From NCBI GenBank assembly GCA_001464795.1, contig LNEB01000013.1, positions 1 through 64,000 on the forward strand: a stretch of 64,000 nucleotides of DNA. The letters run 5' to 3'. The notes beneath the pieces are model-generated. The model had not been told where the DNA came from. It saw only the letters and a program-made list of their open reading frames with translations, and made no database searches. Each line of letters starts with the position of its first letter. The first letter of the stretch is position 1. The translations under genes were made by a program, and so were the position numbers. Below are positions 24,109 to 33,185 of the stretch, piece after piece. The stretch is from Bdellovibrionales bacterium Ga0074139. GTDB lineage: Bacteria > Bdellovibrionota > Bdellovibrionia > Bdellovibrionales > Bdellovibrionaceae.

Positions 24109-24552
24109 TTACTCTTTTGACTTTGCGACAACGGGCCAGTTTTGATTGGCTTTTAGGATTTGCTCTGGCTCGTTTTTAAGCCAATCTTTTTTGGCATCCC
24201 CTCGCCATCCCTTATAAAACAAATAAAGCTTACCATTCGTTATTCTGTAGTGGGTCGGATCTATATCAAACTTATACCCACCAGCCACCGCAGTAGCACA
24301 CCAGCCTTCATACTGAGGCACGTAAGCTTCAGGTTGTGCTAAAAATAGAGTTTTGTTTTCTTCAGCACTAAATAAGTAGGTCAGCCCTTTATGCTCTGCC
24401 TTTATTTTACTTTCGCCCTTTATAGGCTGGTTTTTAAAGTAGCTCACAGGATCATATCCTTTCAGCATAACACCTTTTTCCAGATTCGCGGTGGATTGGG
24501 AAAAGGCCACCAATGGTAAGCAAAAGCTAAATAACAAGAATAATTGTTTCAT
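24109..24552 (-). CDS. Secreted YHS-domain protein
   Basis: This 147-residue protein has a signal peptide (LFLLFSFCLPLVAFSQS) and a YHS-type domain: LKGYDPVSYFKNQPIKGE, GLTYLFSAEENKTLFLAQPEAYVPQYEGWCA. YHS domains are thought to bind metals, though this variant has few candidate ligands. GYDPVSYF-type secreted YHS proteins commonly occur beside DoxX genes, as here. AAGGGG precedes the ATG by ten bases. Confidence 0.9.
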   Translation of the reverse strand: MKQLFLLFSFCLPLVAFSQSTANLEKGVMLKGYDPVSYFKNQPIKGESKIKAEHKGLTYLFSAEENKTLFLAQPEAYVPQYEGWCATAVAGGYKFDIDPTHYRITNGKLYLFYKGWRGDAKKDWLKNEPEQILKANQNWPVVAKSKE

Positions 24553-24611
24553 AATTAAAAACCCCTTTATTTCTTGTAAGAGATTAAAAAGTTCGATTTA
24601 TTACAGCTTCC

Positions 24612-26189
24612 ATGTGGAATGAATTATTTTGGTCCTTATTTTTTGGAACATTCGTATTAGAGGACGTGGCCTTAGCCTCTATGATAACTCTCATTGCCCA
24701 GGAAAAAATCAGCTCTGAACTTGGTTTTTTAGCCTGTTTTTTGGGCATAAGCGTTGGGGATCTAGCGATTTATTATTTCGGCTGGTGGTTATCAAGCATA
24801 AAAAAAATTGAACACTATCCCCGATTAATGAAATTAAAACATAAAGTCCAATCTGTTCATCCTCGCTCCATGCTTGCGGCCGTATTTATCTGTCGCTTTG
24901 TACCAGGAACACGGGTCATCACCTATCTAGCTGCAGGATTTCAAAATTTTTCTCAAATATCTTTTTGGTTGATAACTGTGATTAGCGTGGGGGCATGGGT
25001 GGGAGTTGCTATGCTAGGAGCTCATTTTTTTGCTGTCTTTTTTATTAACAATCTATTGATTTCCATATTATTGGCTCTTTTGTTTCTGTTTGTCCTTAGA
25101 AAAATTTTTATTTTAGGCACGCAACCGATCAAGGCTCAGCAGTTTTTAAACAGCTATAGAAAGTATTTATCCTTCGAGTTTTGGCCTCCTTGGCTATTTT
25201 ATCCTCCTCTTATTTTTTATATTATTTATCTCATGATCAAAAATCGTAGTATCACAGCTTTACTTGATGCCAATCCCCAAATCCTTTACGGCGGACTTTT
25301 AGGTGAATCCAAATGGGAATTCTATCAGCATATGTTAAATCACCCTTTTTCCCTGCCCACCTATAAAATTCATCAAACAAATAAAGAAGAATCAGTTGAG
25401 CAGTTATTAAAATCTAAACTTTTAAGCTATCCTTTTATTTTGAAACCTGACGTAGGCCAAAGAGGCTTTGCTGTTCGAATCATTCGTGATTCCTATCAGC
25501 TAAGTGAATACTTGAATCTTGCAAATTTTGATCTGATCGCACAAAAGTTTTGTTCTTGGCAGAATGAGGCTGGACTATTTTATATCCGCAAACCCAATCA
25601 AAATGTTGGCTTTATCTTTTCAGTAACAGATAAAACTTTTCCATTTATCACTGGTGATGGCAAAAGAACTATCGCCCAACATATTTTTGATGACCCCAGG
25701 GCTCGAATCATTTCTGAAACTTATCTTGAACGTGCCGGTGACCGGGCGAATGAAATATTAAAACAAAATGAAATCTACTACCTCTCTGAATGTGGGAATC
25801 ATTGCCAGGGTGCTATATTTAAAAATGGAAAAGATTTAATTACCCCACAATTAACTTCAGCAATTGATGAACTGGCCAAGAAAATTCCTGACTTTTATTT
25901 TGGTCGATTTGACATTCGTTACGAATCGAAAGAAAAATTAATACAAGGCCTTGGCATTCAGGTCGTGGAAGTGAACGGGGCAGGTTCAGAGGCCACTCAC
26001 ATTTGGGATCCTCAAACGACCTATCTTGAGGCCTATCAAACGTTGATCACCCAGTGGAATTACTTGTTTGAAATTGGTCTGCTTGTTAGAAAACTTAACA
26101 AACAGAAGCAAAAAAATTCTTTATTCGGTTTGGCAAAAGCCTATTTTAACATGCTAACTCAGAAAAAAGATCTGCAAAGCTCGTCCTAG
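24612..26189 (+). CDS. Fusion of DedA membrane domain and ATP-grasp domain
   Basis: Residues 1-170 are a DedA/SNARE-associated membrane domain (GDLAIYYFGWWLS, then FICRFVPGTRVITYLAAG), a lipid-scramblase-like module. After two further hydrophobic segments (to about 215) the C-terminal half is an ATP-grasp enzyme. It has FILKPDVGQRGFAVRII as the ATP-binding strand, HHxxG-like CGNHCQGA, and FGRFDIRYES with VVEVNGAGSEATHIWDP as the metal-binding end. ATP-grasp enzymes join a carboxylate to an amine or thiol, so the protein may modify a substrate at the inner membrane. No ribosome-binding site is seen before the ATG, which starts only about 11 bases after a TATTAC -10-like box. Confidence 0.88.
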   Translation: MWNELFWSLFFGTFVLEDVALASMITLIAQEKISSELGFLACFLGISVGDLAIYYFGWWLSSIKKIEHYPRLMKLKHKVQSVHPRSMLAAVFICRFVPGTRVITYLAAGFQNFSQISFWLITVISVGAWVGVAMLGAHFFAVFFINNLLISILLALLFLFVLRKIFILGTQPIKAQQFLNSYRKYLSFEFWPPWLFYPPLIFYIIYLMIKNRSITALLDANPQILYGGLLGESKWEFYQHMLNHPFSLPTYKIHQTNKEESVEQLLKSKLLSYPFILKPDVGQRGFAVRIIRDSYQLSEYLNLANFDLIAQKFCSWQNEAGLFYIRKPNQNVGFIFSVTDKTFPFITGDGKRTIAQHIFDDPRARIISETYLERAGDRANEILKQNEIYYLSECGNHCQGAIFKNGKDLITPQLTSAIDELAKKIPDFYFGRFDIRYESKEKLIQGLGIQVVEVNGAGSEATHIWDPQTTYLEAYQTLITQWNYLFEIGLLVRKLNKQKQKNSLFGLAKAYFNMLTQKKDLQSSS

Positions 26190-26258
26190 GTCGTGGTCAG
26201 AGTGACACCAATAAGATTGGCATGAATTTCGTATTACTCATTCCCAACAGGGGGCAAT

Positions 26259-26696
26259 ATGAAATCCATCACTTTAGTTTTAATCCTACTCAGTTCACTC
26301 TTAGCACACGGTCAAAGGTTTGGTCGGCCCGAGCGTCCAGAACGACCTGCACCTCCAGGACGGCAAGACCGTCTTGTGAATGTTTCTTTGGGAAGCGTTA
26401 GAACCAACAAGCTGATTACTGAAACCCATAGTTTTCAACCTCGAAATTGGAATGAGCGAATTTTTCGTCTCGAGATCGTAGCCATCAGAGGTACTGTGGA
26501 CATTCAATCCGTCATCGTTATTTACCAAAATGGATATTCAGAAGAAATCCCAGCTTTCAGAGGAAATCTTTCTGATGGCAGAAAAATGTCCTCAAGAATT
26601 TATTCTGATTACGTTCGAGAAATCCGAGTTGTAGCAACGTCTGGTTTACTTGGATCTCGGGGTCAATTTGAAGTCATTGCTGGTGTGTTAAGATAA
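26259..26696 (+). CDS. Small secreted beta-rich protein
   Basis: The 145-residue product has a signal peptide (ITLVLILLSSLLAHGQ), a charged R/P/E linker (FGRPERPERPAPPGRQDR) and a beta-rich domain (FRLEIVAIRGTVDIQSVIVIY). The last domain weakly resembles DUF2541-type small secreted proteins. AGGGGG lies ahead of the ATG. Transcription is probably ended by the large hairpin at 26721-26783. Confidence 0.7.
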   Translation: MKSITLVLILLSSLLAHGQRFGRPERPERPAPPGRQDRLVNVSLGSVRTNKLITETHSFQPRNWNERIFRLEIVAIRGTVDIQSVIVIYQNGYSEEIPAFRGNLSDGRKMSSRIYSDYVREIRVVATSGLLGSRGQFEVIAGVLR

Positions 26697-26720
26697 TCAA
26701 TTTTAGCCCAGGTCTATAAG

Positions 26721-26787
26721 AATCCTTTTGTTTAATGGTGGGCCTCATTTACAATGAAGGCTCAACAAACCAACAAAAGGATTTTTT
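26721..26787 (+). terminator. Long nested hairpin with T-run that contains the next gene's ribosome-binding site
   Basis: AATCCTTTTGTT (26721-26732) and AACAAAAGGATT (26772-26783) are perfect 12-base complements. Between them an 11-pair inner stem (26739-26749 with 26753-26764, one bulged A) closes a 3-base loop. The structure is followed by TTTT, so it looks like an intrinsic terminator for the gene at 26259. The right arm also carries AAAAGGA, the ribosome-binding site of the ATG at 26789. Confidence 0.65.
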
Positions 26788-26788
26788 C

Positions 26789-27277
26789 ATGATGAAAGTT
26801 GTATTATTTGTACTTTTCTTATCAAAATTTGCAATGGCTGCTGATGGAAGCTCAGGCTGCGGACCTGGCTGGTATATTCTAAAAGATAACTCCTTATTAT
26901 CATCGGCATTACGTTCAACCACAAATGGATTTTTAGCGCCAGTTGCCACTTTTGGTATGACCTCTGGTACTTCAAACTGTACAAAACACAAAATTGTGTT
27001 GAAAGAAAAAGAAAGTCTACATTTTGTCACTCACAATTATTTTGAGCTCAAATCACAAGTGGCTATGGGATCGGGAACTCACATCAGTGCTTTGTCACAA
27101 ACGATGGGCTGTTCAGGTGTTAACCAACAAATGAATCAAAGCTTAAAAAATTCCTATTCAGAAATTTTTGATAATTCTAATAATGCGAATCCTGAAAAAG
27201 CATTAACAGAAATTTTTAAAGTTATTTTACGTAACCCTGAATTAGCTAAAAAGTGCGACTTTCCTCAGTTAGTTTAA
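26789..27277 (+). CDS. DUF3015-family secreted protein
   Basis: From the ATG at 26789 the protein has 162 residues: a signal peptide (VVLFVLFLSKFAMAADG) and a DUF3015 domain recognisable by GCGPGW near the mature N-terminus, TFGMTSGTSNC, LKSQVAMGSGTHISAL and the MGC motif. The role of DUF3015 is unknown. Genes of this family are often followed by DUF4105, as here, where the next gene starts 25 bases before this one ends, suggesting linked function in the envelope. Confidence 0.88.
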   Translation: MMKVVLFVLFLSKFAMAADGSSGCGPGWYILKDNSLLSSALRSTTNGFLAPVATFGMTSGTSNCTKHKIVLKEKESLHFVTHNYFELKSQVAMGSGTHISALSQTMGCSGVNQQMNQSLKNSYSEIFDNSNNANPEKALTEIFKVILRNPELAKKCDFPQLV

Positions 27278-29028
27278 TCTTTATCTTTCAACTTTCTTGG
27301 GGTTCTGTTTTTACAGAACCCCAAATTTCAAGTCTCAAAAAATTATATCACTTCAATAATCCTTCAGGATCATCAGAATTTTTAGATCCTAGCTTTTATG
27401 TTCATGCCAATGGCAATAAAAACTTTGAGCTTGAGCTTCAAGCATTAGTTGAAGGTTTAGAAAAACCGTCAAGTGAAAATAGTGTGGCCTGCTTGTTTCC
27501 TGCTCGAAAAAAAAGAATTGAACAATTCTTAAATAAAAAATTTCCCAATCCACCGTGCCCAGAGCTTGATTATTGGCGAGCCAATTTGAAAAGTACCCAT
27601 ATTAGCTTATTATTTTCAGGGGCCTACTCACAAAACCCTGCATCGCTTTTTGGTCATACACTATTTCGTATTTCAAACCGTGAAGACCCTAAACGAACTT
27701 CCGCTTTACTTAGTTATGCAGTTGGATTTTTAGCTTCTACAGGAGAGGATGGAGCCTTAAGTCGAATTCGCAAAGGACTCACTGGACAGTATCCAGGATA
27801 CTACAACCTTGAACCCTTTTATATTAAACTAGGTCTGTATAATAACTCTGAATCTCGAGATATATGGGAAGTGGATCTTAATTTTTCTCAAACAGAGGTT
27901 GATTTTTTTATCGATCATCTTTGGGAAATTTCTAGATATTCTAAACCCTATTATTTTATCAAAAGAAATTGTTCATTTCATTTACTCCGTGTTGTTGAAG
28001 CCATAAGGCCTGATTTAAACCTTGTGCAAAACCATGGCTTTGAAACCCTTCCCCATGAAAGTGTTCGAACTCTTATAAATGCAGGGCTGACCAACGAAAA
28101 TAAACGATTTTACATGTCCTTAAAACGAAAAATGATTCTTTTGCTGGAAAAAATGAATGCATCGCAAATGTTTCAATTTAAACAAAGTCAAAAAAGTCTT
28201 CAATCACTTGATACAACTGTTGATCCTCTTGTCTTGGATGCCCTTATTTATCACTGGCAAATGGTTAACTATCAAAACAATGCAAAATTAACAGAATCAC
28301 AAAAAAAATTAATGGATCTTACACTTAATAAAAGAGCTCTAGTGCCAATTGCATCTGATCACAACCAATTGGTTTCCCAAGATGTAGGTCCTTTAGCGCC
28401 CTATGATGGACATCTTCCACAACAGATCAAATTGGGTGTCACCGATAAAAATTCCAGTTGGTTAAGCTATCGACACGGTGTACATGGATTTAACCAAAGC
28501 TCTATGGGATTTGATGATTTTTCGTCCATCGAATATTTAGGGTTAAAATATCAAGTACAAAATAATGATTTACAAAATAAACAGTATCAAATTTTATTAG
28601 CTGATATCAGGTCTTTTGAAACAACAGAAACTTTTGAAACGAAAAAATCCTGGATGATAAGCACAAAACTGAATAGTCGAAGTTATTTTTTAAATAACCT
28701 TTCAGATTACTTTTCCGCTAAGGCTGGACTTGGATTTTCAAAAAAATATCAATCTACTTTGCTCTATTCATTAATATTAGCTGATGCTGAAATCGGTATT
28801 GAAAACAAATATGTCCACAATCTACGCCCCGGCTTACTGATGGGTTTAAGATCTGAAATTGGTTTAGCACGAATGATACTTGAAGCTGAGATCTATCAAA
28901 AGGAAACCATTTGGAAGATAGATTTGGGTTACAATTGGACAAGACAGCTGGCTTTTTATGTCAGTTACCAACTTGATTTATTACTTAATAAAAATTCTTT
29001 GCAGTTTATTGTGGAATCAAATTTCTAG
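27253..29028 (+). CDS. DUF4105-family exported protein
   Basis: The 591-residue protein starts with GTG inside the DUF3015 gene and has a short signal peptide (SLIFIFQLSWGS). The DUF4105 core contains HISLLFSGAYSQNPASLFGH, LLSYAVGFLA, GLTGQYPGYY and a RNCSFHLLRVVEA segment with conserved Cys/His that recall NlpC/P60-like or LRAT-type peptidases. The C-terminal third reads as a beta-barrel-like series of strands ending in a terminal phenylalanine (VESNF), suggesting outer-membrane location. The 3' end overlaps the convergent gene by 23 bases. Confidence 0.85.
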   Translation: MRLSSVSLIFIFQLSWGSVFTEPQISSLKKLYHFNNPSGSSEFLDPSFYVHANGNKNFELELQALVEGLEKPSSENSVACLFPARKKRIEQFLNKKFPNPPCPELDYWRANLKSTHISLLFSGAYSQNPASLFGHTLFRISNREDPKRTSALLSYAVGFLASTGEDGALSRIRKGLTGQYPGYYNLEPFYIKLGLYNNSESRDIWEVDLNFSQTEVDFFIDHLWEISRYSKPYYFIKRNCSFHLLRVVEAIRPDLNLVQNHGFETLPHESVRTLINAGLTNENKRFYMSLKRKMILLLEKMNASQMFQFKQSQKSLQSLDTTVDPLVLDALIYHWQMVNYQNNAKLTESQKKLMDLTLNKRALVPIASDHNQLVSQDVGPLAPYDGHLPQQIKLGVTDKNSSWLSYRHGVHGFNQSSMGFDDFSSIEYLGLKYQVQNNDLQNKQYQILLADIRSFETTETFETKKSWMISTKLNSRSYFLNNLSDYFSAKAGLGFSKKYQSTLLYSLILADAEIGIENKYVHNLRPGLLMGLRSEIGLARMILEAEIYQKETIWKIDLGYNWTRQLAFYVSYQLDLLLNKNSLQFIVESNF

Positions 29029-29599
29029 GTGTTTGAATAAATAAATAAAATGATGTGTCCATATACTTATGCAGAAAAAAGTACCTGGATTCAGGCTCTT
29101 TTAATTTGCGCTCTATGCTGTTAAGGCTAACAAATTTAATGCAATCGGCATCTAGAATTTTTTTATTCATACAACTTTCAGGGATGGGCTCGACCCGATC
29201 AAAATTCACCCAATCGACTTTAACAAAGTTGTTCAATTTTTCTTCATCAACTTTTGAAAATATCCAACAAGGCTTCGGACATGTTTCTATGGGTTGACCA
29301 GCACTTAGAACATTCACATTTTTTTGAAAAATTTTTTGATACTCCTGAAGAATTTGCTTTTCGAGTAACTGACTTTCAGTATTTTCAGGATCTAAATTCC
29401 AAATCACGTAATCAGTGCTTTGAAACTCTGGAAACATTCTTAATGCTAAATGCCTAGATACAGGTTCAAAATTTTCTTGAATAACAGTGGGCTTTATCAA
29501 TGGCTGTGGGCGAATAATAACTCCACGCTTAACAATCACCAGAAGTAGAATCGAAATCACAATAAAACTAACACCAAAAGCCCAAAATATTTTTTTCAT
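29006..29599 (-). CDS. Membrane-anchored protein of unknown function
   Basis: The 197-residue protein has a single N-terminal membrane segment (FWAFGVSFIVISILLLVIV) and a periplasmic domain with four cysteines (ETCPKPCW, ESCMNK, DADCIK). No family is recognised. It begins 3 bases after the stop of the YkgJ-type gene and is therefore the third gene of the rhodanese/YkgJ transcription unit. Confidence 0.72.
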   Translation of the reverse strand: MKKIFWAFGVSFIVISILLLVIVKRGVIIRPQPLIKPTVIQENFEPVSRHLALRMFPEFQSTDYVIWNLDPENTESQLLEKQILQEYQKIFQKNVNVLSAGQPIETCPKPCWIFSKVDEEKLNNFVKVDWVNFDRVEPIPESCMNKKILDADCIKFVSLNSIERKLKEPESRYFFLHKYMDTSFYLFIQTPRNLIPQ

Positions 29600-29602
29600 A
29601 AA

Positions 29603-29959
29603 TTACAACTCCCAGTCTTCGCGCCGTAAAGCCGGAAGACCATGTTTTTTTCTTGCCTCATCACAACGCGGCCTGTGAACACCGTGCTCGTAGGAAGCCG
29701 CAAAGTTTCGACAAGGTGATGGTCTGTTTTCATAAATTGAGCACTTGACCCACTCACCCACTTTTCCACCAAGCCCTGCACATTTTGGATTGTGCTTGCT
29801 ATCCGTTCCCTTCATCACTCGGTAATGCCCCGACCCTTCTTCCCAAAATTCCTGCGGTACTGCATGAACACTATCTTTCTTCTCTGCTTCTCTCCAGTAA
29901 AAGGAAACTCGGTAAGAAGAACAACAAGCTCCACATTTTTGACAAGGATGAACTGGCAT
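29603..29959 (-). CDS. YkgJ-family cysteine-cluster protein
   Basis: This 118-residue protein carries the YkgJ (CxxCxxCC) signature PCQKCGACCSSYRVSF at residues 5-20. Further conserved cysteines are at PKCAGL, VKCSIYENRPSPCRNF and RPRCDEA. The cluster binds zinc or an iron-sulfur centre in this family. Its ATG overlaps the rhodanese stop by one base (TAATG), so the two proteins are made together. Confidence 0.92.
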   Translation of the reverse strand: MPVHPCQKCGACCSSYRVSFYWREAEKKDSVHAVPQEFWEEGSGHYRVMKGTDSKHNPKCAGLGGKVGEWVKCSIYENRPSPCRNFAASYEHGVHRPRCDEARKKHGLPALRREDWEL

Positions 29960-30297
29960 TACTCAGAGACCGTTGGAAGCTGCTTTCTATTCCATTCGAT
30001 CATTCCACCTATCATGTTATAGGATGAAGTTATGCCAAGTTGTTGGCTGACCATGGTCGCCTGACCCGAACGTCCACCACTGCGACAAACAAATATTACT
30101 TTTTTTGATTTTTCCAAATTTTCTAAGTAATTCATAAGATCAGGACCAAGAGTGACAAGCTTGGCCCCATCGATGTGACCCAGTTCTCCGTTAAATTCTT
30201 CAGGAGTTCTTACGTCTACCAAAAGGAACTGGTTTTTTACCTCAAGAACAGTTTGAACTTCTAATTCAGGAATTCCATTTTGCTGAATGACTTTCAT
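29959..30297 (-). CDS. Single-domain rhodanese-like sulfurtransferase
   Basis: This 112-residue rhodanese domain contains LVDVRTPEEF, GHIDGAKLV and the active-site loop VCRSGGRSGQA with catalytic Cys (about residue 72), followed by MIGGMIEWNRKQLP. It lacks a signal peptide, so it acts in the cytoplasm as a sulfur carrier or transferase, as GlpE/PspE-type enzymes do. AAAGGAG lies 9 bases before the ATG. First gene of a unit with the YkgJ-type gene. Confidence 0.93.
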   Translation of the reverse strand: MKVIQQNGIPELEVQTVLEVKNQFLLVDVRTPEEFNGELGHIDGAKLVTLGPDLMNYLENLEKSKKVIFVCRSGGRSGQATMVSQQLGITSSYNMIGGMIEWNRKQLPTVSE

Positions 30298-30326
30298 TTT
30301 TCATAACTCCTTTGCAGAGTTATGAC

Positions 30327-30836
30327 TTAGAACTGAAGTCCAAACTCTGCATCTTCATTTGTATACCTGGAAGGATACTCATTTAACTCGTCGTAATCAC
30401 GACAAGGCGATCCATAATCATCACAGGAATACCATGATCTACGATTTTCGAAGCGATTTCCATGAGTAGGATCCTGTATATCCACACGAACACTTATCAA
30501 AGAGCTGCAAACGGGTTGTCCATTGCGATTAAAGCCCTTACAGCTGGCATAAAGCTTAAGACCCGTAGGTTGATCCACTTGCTCGCAGCGTGTGCCGCGG
30601 CATAAGTATTCAGCAAATCCATACTGAAACCTTTCAGTTCCCAATTGATCAATGTAATAGCGCCTTAATTTAACCAAATTGCCACGCTTTTCGATCAATT
30701 CAGGCTTTGTTTGTGCCAAAATCTTGTGTTTAAAAGCGTCATTAAATTGAACTTTCGGAACCTTTAACTTTACAGCAGAAACAGATGTTAAACTTATGAA
30801 CACCATTGAAACAATCAACCCTAATTTAGCTCTCAT
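30327..30836 (-). CDS. Small secreted protein of unknown function
   Basis: I chose the ATG at 30836 because GGGAG lies 8 bases ahead; the ORF itself begins at 30851. The 169-residue product has a signal peptide (LGLIVSMVFISLTSVSA) and six or more cysteines (LCRGTRCEQ, ASCKG, PVCSS, YSCDDYGSPCRDY), which predicts a disulphide-rich extracytoplasmic protein. No family is recognised. It is divergent from the AI-2E-type transporter gene. Confidence 0.72.
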   Translation of the reverse strand: MRAKLGLIVSMVFISLTSVSAVKLKVPKVQFNDAFKHKILAQTKPELIEKRGNLVKLRRYYIDQLGTERFQYGFAEYLCRGTRCEQVDQPTGLKLYASCKGFNRNGQPVCSSLISVRVDIQDPTHGNRFENRRSWYSCDDYGSPCRDYDELNEYPSRYTNEDAEFGLQF

Positions 30837-30874
30837 ATCGAATACTCCCATGTTAGAACCACCGTGGTGCGTAG

Positions 30875-30903
30875 TTGCAAAGCCCGGACCGATCTTTTAT
30901 ATC
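30875..30903 (+). promoter_or_regulatory. Putative promoter of the AI-2E-type transporter gene, possibly leaderless
   Basis: TTGCAA (30875-30880) and TATATC (30898-30903) are separated by 17 bases. The ATG at 30910 lies 7 bases after the -10 box and has no ribosome-binding site, consistent with a leaderless transcript. Confidence 0.4.
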
Positions 30904-30909
30904 TAAAAC

Positions 30910-31944
30910 ATGAATCAATTTCTAAAAACCTATCGTCACACCGTTATCATTCTTCTTATGGCTGCTGTTGCTTTTCCCTTCCTTTGGATTTTAAAGCCCT
31001 TCTGGATAACAATTATTTTAGGACTTGTTTTTGCTGTGGCCATAGCACCAGCACTGGATTTTGTTGAACGTAAATTAAAAGGTCGAACCAATCTGTCTTT
31101 ATTTTTACTCCTAAGCGGTATGACCCTTTTATTTATTATTCCCTTTGGACTCACCTTAATAAAAGGGACGCAGACTTTGCGAGCACAACTCGATCTCTAT
31201 AACAACGAAGAATCCATTCAACAATTTAAACAGTATCAAGAAGGCTTGCTTGCAAAAATTGATATCTTTCAAAATTATGGAATCGATACTCAAGTTATTA
31301 ATGAACAACTGTGGGGACTCGTGCAAAAAACAGGTGGAATTTTAACAGCTGTGTTTAGTGATGCTGTGACCAAAATTCCAGAATTACTCCTTATGTTTTT
31401 TGTTCTTATTTTATCAATCATTTCTTTTTTACTCATGAGGAAATCCTATTACACTACAATAGAAAAAATTGATTGGCTCTCTCAAGAGGGTCTTCACAGG
31501 CTAACAAATACTTTTGTCAATTGCTGTCGCTCTGTTGTCCTAAGTTCATTTATTACCGGATTTGCACAGGCTTTATTAACCGCACTGGGTGCCGTCATTT
31601 TCACTGATTATCAATTTTTATTGGTCTTTTTTATAACCTTTTTATTATCTTTCATTCCTGTGATTGGCGCAGGACCTGTTTCCTTAGTTATGGCTCTTAT
31701 AGCGATTGCAGATTCGAACTGGTTTTCTGGTATTGGACTGTTCGTTATCGCAGGCCTAGCTTCAGTTTTGGATAATATTCTTCGTCCTATTTTACTAGCT
31801 GGTAAAACTCAAATCCCTTCTATCTGGGCTTTGTTTTGTACGATTGGTGCTATTATAGTATTTGGACTTCCAGGATTATTTGTGGGACCACTGATTGGGG
31901 CATTAGCCTTTGAATTACTTCCCATATTAGCTGATGAGTATTAA
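30910..31944 (+). CDS. AI-2E family (PF01594) membrane transporter
   Basis: The 344-residue protein has the seven-to-eight helix layout of the AI-2E/PerM/YhhQ-like exporter family. It begins with an N-terminal pair of helices (TVIILLMAAVAFPFLWIL, IILGLVFAVAIAPALDF), and a long soluble loop (about 90-150) follows. The C-terminal signature contains ALGAVIFTDYQFLL, PVIGAGPVSLVMALIAI and GKTQIPSIWALFCTIGAIIVFGLPGLFVGPLIGA in consecutive pieces. Substrates vary (AI-2, ions, unknown). It ends in a 4-base overlap with the convergent FadL-like gene. Confidence 0.92.
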   Translation: MNQFLKTYRHTVIILLMAAVAFPFLWILKPFWITIILGLVFAVAIAPALDFVERKLKGRTNLSLFLLLSGMTLLFIIPFGLTLIKGTQTLRAQLDLYNNEESIQQFKQYQEGLLAKIDIFQNYGIDTQVINEQLWGLVQKTGGILTAVFSDAVTKIPELLLMFFVLILSIISFLLMRKSYYTTIEKIDWLSQEGLHRLTNTFVNCCRSVVLSSFITGFAQALLTALGAVIFTDYQFLLVFFITFLLSFIPVIGAGPVSLVMALIAIADSNWFSGIGLFVIAGLASVLDNILRPILLAGKTQIPSIWALFCTIGAIIVFGLPGLFVGPLIGALAFELLPILADEY

Positions 31945-33182
31945 AAATTAAGTGAAGTTCCCACAAGCATAGTAAAGATATTTTGTCTTTTTGTAATGAC
32001 GGTATAATCATTAAAATTCTTTTGTAATGATCGCCCTGATCCACCTGTGTAGTAACCACCAAATGTGTAGGCGATTTTCTTATCACTGATAAATACAAAA
32101 TTAGTACTAAATCCTAACATGTCCACATGATCTTTTTGATTCCTTAAAAGACTTGGGTTGGGATCAGGATGAGCTGAAAAATTTGTAAAAATCCCAGCTC
32201 TTAACTTCAGCCAATCTCTAAATGTATTTTCAAATCCCAAGGATGTATTAACCACTGAATCCATATGTACCAATGTGGAATCAGTGCGATTTTTAAGATC
32301 ATAAAAGCGCAGTCCCTCGTGAATATGAATGTCCCAAGCCATTTGAAGCGATGATGAGATTTGATAAGACAATCCCAAATTCAGCCTCGCTGGAATAAAC
32401 ACCTGGCTTTTTAAGCTTTCGGATTCAGGAGCTTGCAAAGTTACACTACCACCAGACGCTGAAATCAAAGTTTCTTTAATTCCTGCAGAGCCATTGATAA
32501 CCAGAGGTGTCCACCTCAAAGAGGCTCCAAGACCTAATTTGTCGTTCAATTGATGATAAATTCCTAAGATTGTAACGATCGCGTTTTCTTTAATACTTCG
32601 GTCCTCTGATCGATACTCAAGCTCTGTCGCACTAGGAACATCTCTTTCGATCTCTTGCTGGGAAAAATTTCTGGCCGTATAGTAGGCAGTCAAACCCCAA
32701 AATGTTTTTTCATTCCATTGATTGGATAAGCTTGCGCCGACCCAAAGAGATTCATCTGTAAAATTCATATTTTTTGTTTCAGTGCCTGATGAAAAAACAC
32801 GACCCGAGAACTGATCATAATCCGGGGTTACAATTGATAGGGCCAATTTATAGCCTTCATAATCGATCACTTGACCTGTGGCTGAAGGAAGTGAGCGAAA
32901 ATATCCTTTGTTCACTCGCAAAGGAGCCGCCAGTAAATCTTCTTTTTGATTAAAGACAGTATCAAATTTTTTATAAATTCCCACAGCTGCAGAAAAAGAG
33001 GAACCCTTTAGATTGGACAGCAATGCAGGATTATAAAATGAAGCCGATGATACGTCACCTTGAATGGCAGTCCCTGCGCCCGATAGACCTGCTGCCAAAT
33101 CACCGATTAAAATCGAATTATGATTGGAATAGGCCGCCCACAAATGGGGACTGAATAATAAAAAACAAATCAGTCTTTTCAA
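31941..33182 (-). CDS. FadL/OmpP1/TodX-type outer-membrane protein
   Basis: This 413-residue protein has a signal peptide (LICFLLFSPHLWA) and the FadL N-terminal plug motif (AAGLSGAGTAIQGDVSSASFYNPALLS, residues 30-57, in parts). A 14-strand-like barrel follows, ending in GTSLNF with the terminal phenylalanine needed for BAM insertion. FadL-type porins admit long-chain fatty acids or hydrophobic compounds by lateral diffusion. It is 3 bases downstream of the ManC-type gene on the same strand. Confidence 0.88.
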   Translation of the reverse strand: MKRLICFLLFSPHLWAAYSNHNSILIGDLAAGLSGAGTAIQGDVSSASFYNPALLSNLKGSSFSAAVGIYKKFDTVFNQKEDLLAAPLRVNKGYFRSLPSATGQVIDYEGYKLALSIVTPDYDQFSGRVFSSGTETKNMNFTDESLWVGASLSNQWNEKTFWGLTAYYTARNFSQQEIERDVPSATELEYRSEDRSIKENAIVTILGIYHQLNDKLGLGASLRWTPLVINGSAGIKETLISASGGSVTLQAPESESLKSQVFIPARLNLGLSYQISSSLQMAWDIHIHEGLRFYDLKNRTDSTLVHMDSVVNTSLGFENTFRDWLKLRAGIFTNFSAHPDPNPSLLRNQKDHVDMLGFSTNFVFISDKKIAYTFGGYYTGGSGRSLQKNFNDYTVITKRQNIFTMLVGTSLNF

Positions 33183-33185
33183 AGT

